Assembly (NCBI GenBank): GCA_947365485.1
Contig: CANAXK010000041.1
Location: 1-10,436, forward strand
Origin: an uncultured bacterium
GTDB lineage: Bacteria > Cyanobacteriota > Vampirovibrionia > Gastranaerophilales > Gastranaerophilaceae
Direction of reading: 5' to 3'
DNA: 10,436 bases
Part shown: piece after piece, positions 6,889-10,436 of the stretch
Position numbering within the stretch: position 1 is the first letter of the stretch
Layout of the letters: each line of letters starts with the position of its first letter
Made by a program: the position numbers and the translations under genes
The notes under the pieces: generated by a model
The model's database searches: none
The model's input: only the letters and a program-made list of their open reading frames with translations
Told to the model about the DNA's origin: nothing

Positions 6889-6918
6889 TTTACCCGAGAC
6901 CTGATTTTCTGATATAAT
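6889..6918 (+). promoter_or_regulatory. Sigma-70-type promoter with extended -10 for the kinase operon
   Basis: A perfect TATAAT (6913-6918) is preceded by TGA (6910-6912), giving the extended -10 form TGnTATAAT. An 18-bp spacer separates it from a TTTACC -35-like element (6889-6894, 4 of 6 to consensus). Transcription would start near 6925, leaving a leader of under 30 nt before ATG 6953. An AAAGGA ribosome binding site lies at 6937-6942. Confidence 0.7.
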
Positions 6919-6952
6919 TGTACCATAAAAAATAAAAAAGGACCACCTGACC

Positions 6953-8302
6953 ATGCTTTTGGAAGTACTTAGTTATATTTTTGATGAAAACGCGGTTTTC
7001 TTTATCCATGTTCTTAACCTGTTTGTCCTTGTAACACTCATCATTCTTTTTGTCTTTGCAAGACGCACCGGCAGAAAGTGGACAAAAGTTAACGATTATT
7101 TAGGCGTGATTACAAATACGGTCAACTCAATCAGATACGGCGACTTAACAAAAAAAATCGAAAAAATGGATTTGCCGAACTCCGAGCAGCTTGCAGAGAG
7201 CCTTAACAGAATGATTGAAACCCTTAACGACAGAGAAACAATGATTGTTGAGTATCAAAACGAACTCCACAGGCAGAACAAATTTCTGGAAGCCGTGATT
7301 AATTCACTCTCTGACGGGCTTGTAATCATTGACGATAACTACAAAATCCTAAGAGCAACTCCAAAAATCAGCGAGTGGTTCAATATTGACGGCAAAAAAC
7401 TAATGGGCGCAAGCATGGAGGATTACGTTCAGCTACCCCCGCGCAAAAAGCTTGAAACCCTGCTTGAAGACGAAATTTTTATCAACGCTGACCGTGCTTC
7501 AAACTTTACGGCAAGCACAATGGAGCTTAAGCTTGAGGACAAGAAAAAGCGGTTTGTTATTATTATTAAGAATGTTACTGACCAGAAAGAGCTTGAGAGC
7601 CTCAAAGAAGACTTTGTTGCAACGCTTACCCATGATTTGAAAGTGCCGATTATTGCAGAGACCAATATGCTTGAGCTCTTCCTCAACGAGAGCTTTGGTC
7701 CTGTATCTGAAAAACAGGAGCTTGCTTTAAAAAACATGCAGGTCTCAAACAAAGAGCTTTTGGATTTGGTTCAGATTGTGCTTGAAACGTACAAGGTAAG
7801 AGACGGGAAAATCAAGCTTTACAAAGAAAACATCATGCTCAAGAGCTTTATTGAAGAAATTATTGAGGAAATGCGCCCGATTGCTTCCAAGACAAAGAAC
7901 AGCCTTGAATTTATTCTCACCCGTGATATCAGGGTTGTTGCTGACAGAATCCAGCTTAAGCGTGTTATAAAGAATCTTATCCAGAACGCGATTTCTTACG
8001 GCGAGCCTAATTCACCCATTGAAATAAAAATCGGCGAGATTCCAAAGTACATTGTTATCCACGTCAAGGACTTTGGCAAAGGGATTTCCGAAACAGACAT
8101 CAACAAGATTTTTAACAAGTATTATTCAGCAGCAAAAAAATTCCGCAAAATCGGAACGGGTTTAGGGCTCTACCTTGCTCTCCAAATAGTAAAATCCCAC
8201 GGCGGCGAGCTCTCTGTTGAAAGCAAGGAGGGGAATTACACGGAATTTTGTATTAAACTTCCGGCAAGCACAGTCAACATCAACATGTTTCTTGGAGAAT
8301 AA
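6953..8302 (+). CDS. Membrane-bound sensor histidine kinase (HAMP-like, PAS, HisKA, HATPase)
   Basis: A 449-residue two-component sensor. One membrane helix lies at about 15-37, with almost no extracellular domain, then a HAMP-like linker (38-95), a PAS domain (about 105-210), HisKA (211-285) with phosphoacceptor H227 in TLTHDLKVPI, and HATPase (about 295-437). The ATPase has the N-box NLIQNAISYG (341-350), G1 DFGKGI (373-378), F-box FNKYYSA (387-393) and G2 GTGLGLYLA (401-409). With only about 14 residues outside the membrane helix, it probably senses an intracellular or membrane signal through PAS. No haem or flavin-binding residue can be assigned. It heads a four-gene operon ending in a stand-alone receiver, its plausible partner. 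ATG 6953 has AAAGGA 10 nt upstream; the Nudix gene starts 2 nt after its stop. Confidence 0.94.
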   Translation: MLLEVLSYIFDENAVFFIHVLNLFVLVTLIILFVFARRTGRKWTKVNDYLGVITNTVNSIRYGDLTKKIEKMDLPNSEQLAESLNRMIETLNDRETMIVEYQNELHRQNKFLEAVINSLSDGLVIIDDNYKILRATPKISEWFNIDGKKLMGASMEDYVQLPPRKKLETLLEDEIFINADRASNFTASTMELKLEDKKKRFVIIIKNVTDQKELESLKEDFVATLTHDLKVPIIAETNMLELFLNESFGPVSEKQELALKNMQVSNKELLDLVQIVLETYKVRDGKIKLYKENIMLKSFIEEIIEEMRPIASKTKNSLEFILTRDIRVVADRIQLKRVIKNLIQNAISYGEPNSPIEIKIGEIPKYIVIHVKDFGKGISETDINKIFNKYYSAAKKFRKIGTGLGLYLALQIVKSHGGELSVESKEGNYTEFCIKLPASTVNINMFLGE

Positions 8303-8304
8303 GA

Positions 8305-8862
8305 ATGAGTAAAATTCTATACGATACAAAGTTTTTGCAACTAAAAAGCACGCCATCAAAAAGCGGCAAGCCTTGGGTTTACGCGCACAGACCAAACGCA
8401 AAAGATGTGGTCGTAATACTTCCTGTAATCGAAGGTGATAAAATCCTGTTTCTAAAAGAGGAGCGTCCGCCTTTGCAGGCAGAAGGAATTGCACAATACT
8501 CAATTGCGCTTCCGGCAGGGCTTGTAGGCGACGAGCGCGAAGGAGAAAGTGTTGAAGACGCAATACGGGCTGAGCTTCTTGAAGAAGCCGGTCTTGTTGC
8601 AGACAGGATTGAGATAAAGAGCAGGAAAATTGCAAGCTCGCCGGGATGTGTTTCTGAGACAATAACAATCGCGATTGCATTCATTAACAAATACGAAATC
8701 GTTAAAACACCTGTAAATGACGGAGGTGTAATTGCGGATAGAATTTTGGTCAACAGAAAAGATGTTTACAGTTGGCTTACAGAGCAGGAAGCGTCCGGCA
8801 TGGCGCTCACAGGTCAGACTTTAGCAGCTTTATTTTATTTAAACGAAAAGGAGAATATATGA
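8305..8862 (+). CDS. Nudix hydrolase, probable ADP-ribose/nucleoside-diphosphate-sugar pyrophosphatase
   Basis: A 185-residue Nudix protein. LPAGLVG (69-75) before the box and SPGCVSE (112-118) after it resemble ADP-ribose pyrophosphatases, which hydrolyse ADP-ribose to AMP and ribose-5-phosphate. The Nudix box runs G75-x5-E81-x7-A89-E90-L-L-E93-E94-A-G96-L97. The metal-binding glutamates E90, E93 and E94 are present, but the Arg expected just before the first of them (REUxEE) is Ala89; an Arg sits one place earlier (R88). ATG 8305 has GGAG at 8294-8297, 7 nt upstream. The stop codon overlaps the aroH start (ATGA 8859-8862). The substrate is uncertain; nadE is divergently encoded nearby, so a role in NAD-derived ADP-ribose turnover is possible but unproved. 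Confidence 0.9.
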   Translation: MSKILYDTKFLQLKSTPSKSGKPWVYAHRPNAKDVVVILPVIEGDKILFLKEERPPLQAEGIAQYSIALPAGLVGDEREGESVEDAIRAELLEEAGLVADRIEIKSRKIASSPGCVSETITIAIAFINKYEIVKTPVNDGGVIADRILVNRKDVYSWLTEQEASGMALTGQTLAALFYLNEKENI

Positions 8863-9209
8863 TATCAAAAGGAATAAGAGGTGCAATCACTGTCGAAGAA
8901 AACACTCCGGAGGCAATTGGTTCGGCGACTTTGAGGCTGCTTAACGAGATGGTAAGCAAAAACAAAATTGAAGTTGACATGATTTCTCACATAATTTTCA
9001 CCCTCACAAACGATTTGAACGCTGAATTTCCGGCAAAATTTGCGCGAATTAACCTCAAGTGGAAAGAAGTCCCGATGATGTGTTTTCATGAGCTTGATGT
9101 TCCAAACAGTCTTGAAAAGTGCTTGAGAGTGCTTATTGTAATCAACTGCGGCGAAACATTCGCGCCGGAGTTTGTTTATCTCGGTGGTGCAGAGGCGCTT
9201 CGGAAATGA
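8859..9209 (+). CDS. aroH: Chromorismate-to-prephenate enzyme: chorismate mutase, AroH class
   Basis: Converts chorismate to prephenate in phenylalanine/tyrosine synthesis. The 116 residues form the monofunctional trimeric AroH fold, as in Bacillus subtilis, not the helical AroQ type. The known active-site set of the B. subtilis enzyme is present at the same numbers: R7 (GIRGA), R63, C75, E78 (ELDV) and R90 (CLRV), with Y107 one position earlier than Tyr108. The C-terminal tail is shorter than in B. subtilis. ATG 8859 is chosen because it overlaps the Nudix stop as ATGA and has AAAAGGAG at 8846-8853, 5 nt upstream; the longer frame from 8772 would run through the Nudix gene. Its stop overlaps the start of the response regulator (ATGA 9206-9209). 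Finding it between signalling genes rather than with aromatic pathway genes is unusual. Confidence 0.95.
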   Translation: MISKGIRGAITVEENTPEAIGSATLRLLNEMVSKNKIEVDMISHIIFTLTNDLNAEFPAKFARINLKWKEVPMMCFHELDVPNSLEKCLRVLIVINCGETFAPEFVYLGGAEALRK

Positions 9210-9592
9210 AAAAGATTTTGATTGTTGATGACATAAAAGGTTGGAGGGATTTCAACTCCAACGTAGCAGCCGAAATTCTCGGCGAAGATATCGAAATTCT
9301 GGCAGCAGCTTGTGCCGCAAAAGCTTATGACTTGGTACTTGAATACAATGACACTCCATTTGACATTATCCTAACCGATTTGCAGATGGAAGATGATTAT
9401 GCGCCAAAATATGCCGGAGAATGGCTTGTTGAACAAATTAAGACGCTTAAATCGTATTCAAAAACCAAAATAATTATGATTTCAGCCTCATACAATATAA
9501 GACATATTGCAGAAACACTCGGCGTTGAATGTATCCCAAAATCAACCGCAATGAAGTGTTTATCAGCTTATGAAGAATTATTGAAAACCTGA
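9206..9592 (+). CDS. Single-domain response regulator (CheY-like receiver)
   Basis: A 128-residue receiver with no output domain. Acidic pocket D8-D9, phosphoacceptor D58 (LTDLQM), the Thr/Ser switch S93 (MISAS) and the conserved K112 (PKS) are all present. After D58 the usual DxxMPxxxG segment is altered: M61 is followed by Glu rather than Pro, and the conserved Gly (G71) comes about five residues later than normal, so the beta3-alpha3 loop is enlarged. It probably accepts phosphate from the kinase encoded at the head of the operon and acts by protein contact, as CheY or Spo0F do. ATG 9206 overlaps the aroH stop; AGAGG at 9191-9195 may serve as ribosome binding site. It is the last gene of the operon and converges with the next gene 20 bp away. 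No terminator hairpin is evident. Confidence 0.92.
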   Translation: MKKILIVDDIKGWRDFNSNVAAEILGEDIEILAAACAAKAYDLVLEYNDTPFDIILTDLQMEDDYAPKYAGEWLVEQIKTLKSYSKTKIIMISASYNIRHIAETLGVECIPKSTAMKCLSAYEELLKT

Positions 9593-9612
9593 TTATAATA
9601 CAGAGTCTATTT

Positions 9613-10362
9613 TTACTTCCCGACAAAATTTCCTAACAAAGAAGAGATTTCTTTCTTATTGTTATTATAAAACTCTCTGTTAGCAGAAAGAGTAATTTTT
9701 ATATCAGAATTGTCTAATAACTCCTCATTATATTTTTTTACATCTTCATAAGAAATTTCATTTATCATTTTTTCATAATCTTGCTGAGACATATCTTCTG
9801 GCACATCATCATAATTTTTTAGACCATCAAGCCCCAGAGAATGAAGCCTATAAGCAACAGGCACAAGTTTTTGTGCCTCATCTATATGCTGTTTTTTTAT
9901 GTCAATATTTATAAATTTATCCTGTATCATTTTTAATGTATGAATCAACTTATCTTCCGGGCAAGAAATGTCAAATCGACGACTATCCTCTTTAACAAAA
10001 GAGCCCTTATCTTCCAAATCAATATTTTGTCTTAATACATTATGTAATTGGTCATGAACAGCTGAATGATAAAGAGCAAACAAACCTGGTTTACTCTCAA
10101 AATCAGAATTTTTCACAATGTCTACACGTATACGTGGTACTTGTTTTTCATCTGATAATAGAAGATCTATGCTATTAAGACTAAGTGTAGTTGATTTAAA
10201 ACTCGGAGATGTCATTGCATATGCCCTATAAAATTCGGCAGGGATATTCTTGTTAAAATTTGTATTATGCAAAACTTGCTCTTGACCATCAGCTTCTTTT
10301 CTTTTATTACCTAAAAAGTTAAATTTATGACAAGGTATATTATTAATAGTTAAACTTTTCAT
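9613..10362 (-). CDS. Hypothetical protein with possible M16 peptidase-like C-terminal region
   Basis: 249 residues, not recognised with certainty. The N-terminus (1-20) carries IPCHKFNFLGN and no signal peptide. Residues about 80-245 have the rhythm of an M16 (insulinase-like) half-domain: a helical segment, KGSFVKEDSRRFDISCPEDK (118-137), a long helix, then ISYEDVKKYNEELL (203-216) followed by DIKITLSANREF and a final helix. The zinc motif HxxEH is absent, so if M16-related it is a non-catalytic half or a fragment. The gene is much more AT-rich than its neighbours (for example about 20% GC in 9721-9780), which may indicate a different history or weak constraint. ATG 10362 has a strong TGGAGGT site 7 nt upstream (10368-10375). 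It is a real gene by its start signals and length; its function is open. Confidence 0.7.
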   Translation of the reverse strand: MKSLTINNIPCHKFNFLGNKRKEADGQEQVLHNTNFNKNIPAEFYRAYAMTSPSFKSTTLSLNSIDLLLSDEKQVPRIRVDIVKNSDFESKPGLFALYHSAVHDQLHNVLRQNIDLEDKGSFVKEDSRRFDISCPEDKLIHTLKMIQDKFINIDIKKQHIDEAQKLVPVAYRLHSLGLDGLKNYDDVPEDMSQQDYEKMINEISYEDVKKYNEELLDNSDIKITLSANREFYNNNKKEISSLLGNFVGK

Positions 10363-10390
10363 GCACTGACCTCCAGTACTATTTTAACAT

Positions 10391-10417
10391 ATTATAATTG
10401 CACTACAAGTCTTTCAA
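10391..10417 (-). promoter_or_regulatory. Probable promoter of the AT-rich hypothetical gene
   Basis: On the minus strand, TTGAAA (10412-10417) is followed 15 nt later by a perfect TATAAT (10391-10396). The spacing is short; an overlapping TAATAT two bases further on gives 17 nt. Either way a start would fall about 20 nt before the ribosome binding site at 10368-10375. Confidence 0.5.
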
Positions 10418-10436
10418 GAGCTAATTTGTTACAATT

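Noticed and set aside
8379..8753. Antisense frame within the Nudix gene, rich in Ser/Arg/Pro
   Set aside because: Low-complexity shadow of the Nudix coding strand with no homology signal; the Nudix box and operon overlaps support the plus strand.
8772..8858. Longer N-terminus for the chorismate mutase
   Set aside because: It would overlap the Nudix gene by about 90 bp and shift the active-site numbering; ATG 8859 has a strong ribosome binding site and restores R7, R63, C75, E78 and R90.

Overview
The window is about 10.4 kb of compact bacterial chromosome, roughly 40-45% GC in most genes and clearly more AT-rich in the last 0.8 kb. It holds one truncated tRNA gene and eleven protein genes in four transcription blocks. 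The taxonomic signal is indirect. A bacterial DnaA, a FliO-type flagellar export protein, a fused glutaminase-NAD+ synthetase, an AroH-type chorismate mutase and a nonulosonic-acid synthase indicate a motile or formerly motile bacterium. Overall style (codon use, AroH, the short N-terminal 'NFLGN' motif in the last protein) makes me lean towards the non-photosynthetic cyanobacterial relatives (Vampirovibrionia/Gastranaerophilales). That is a low-confidence inference, and other anaerobic gut-type lineages are not excluded.

Layout. (1) 1-2586, plus strand: the 3' part of tRNA-Cys(GCA), then dnaA 36 bp downstream, then a TPR-repeat protein. (2) 2587-2669: a short junction between convergent genes, filled by a GC-rich element with inverted-repeat character. 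(3) 2670-6842, minus strand: a tight four-gene operon read fliO-like, neuB-like sialic acid synthase, HAD phosphatase, glutamine-dependent nadE, with gaps of only 1-14 bp. (4) 6843-6952: a divergent regulatory region with a good extended -10 promoter for the plus side. (5) 6953-9592, plus strand: a four-gene operon of histidine kinase, Nudix hydrolase, chorismate mutase (AroH) and single-domain response regulator, joined by a 2-bp gap and two ATGA stop/start overlaps. (6) 9613-10362, minus strand: an AT-rich gene of unknown function whose C-terminal half resembles an M16-type peptidase half-domain, with its own promoter and strong ribosome binding site.

Functional reading. The neuB-HAD pair looks like the phosphorylated (9-phosphate) route to a nonulosonic acid: synthase on a 6-phosphorylated hexose, then a dephosphorylating HAD enzyme. 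The HAD protein carries Glu61 and Lys72 where, as I recall the family, KDN-9-phosphate phosphatases carry their specificity pair. Co-transcription with a flagellar export gene suggests, but does not prove, a link between nonulosonic acid and the flagellum or cell surface. The plus-strand operon embeds chorismate mutase and a Nudix hydrolase between a sensor kinase and a stand-alone receiver, an unusual mix of signalling and metabolism. No CRISPR array, insertion sequence, phage gene or origin cluster was seen, and no intergenic stretch exceeds about 110 bp.
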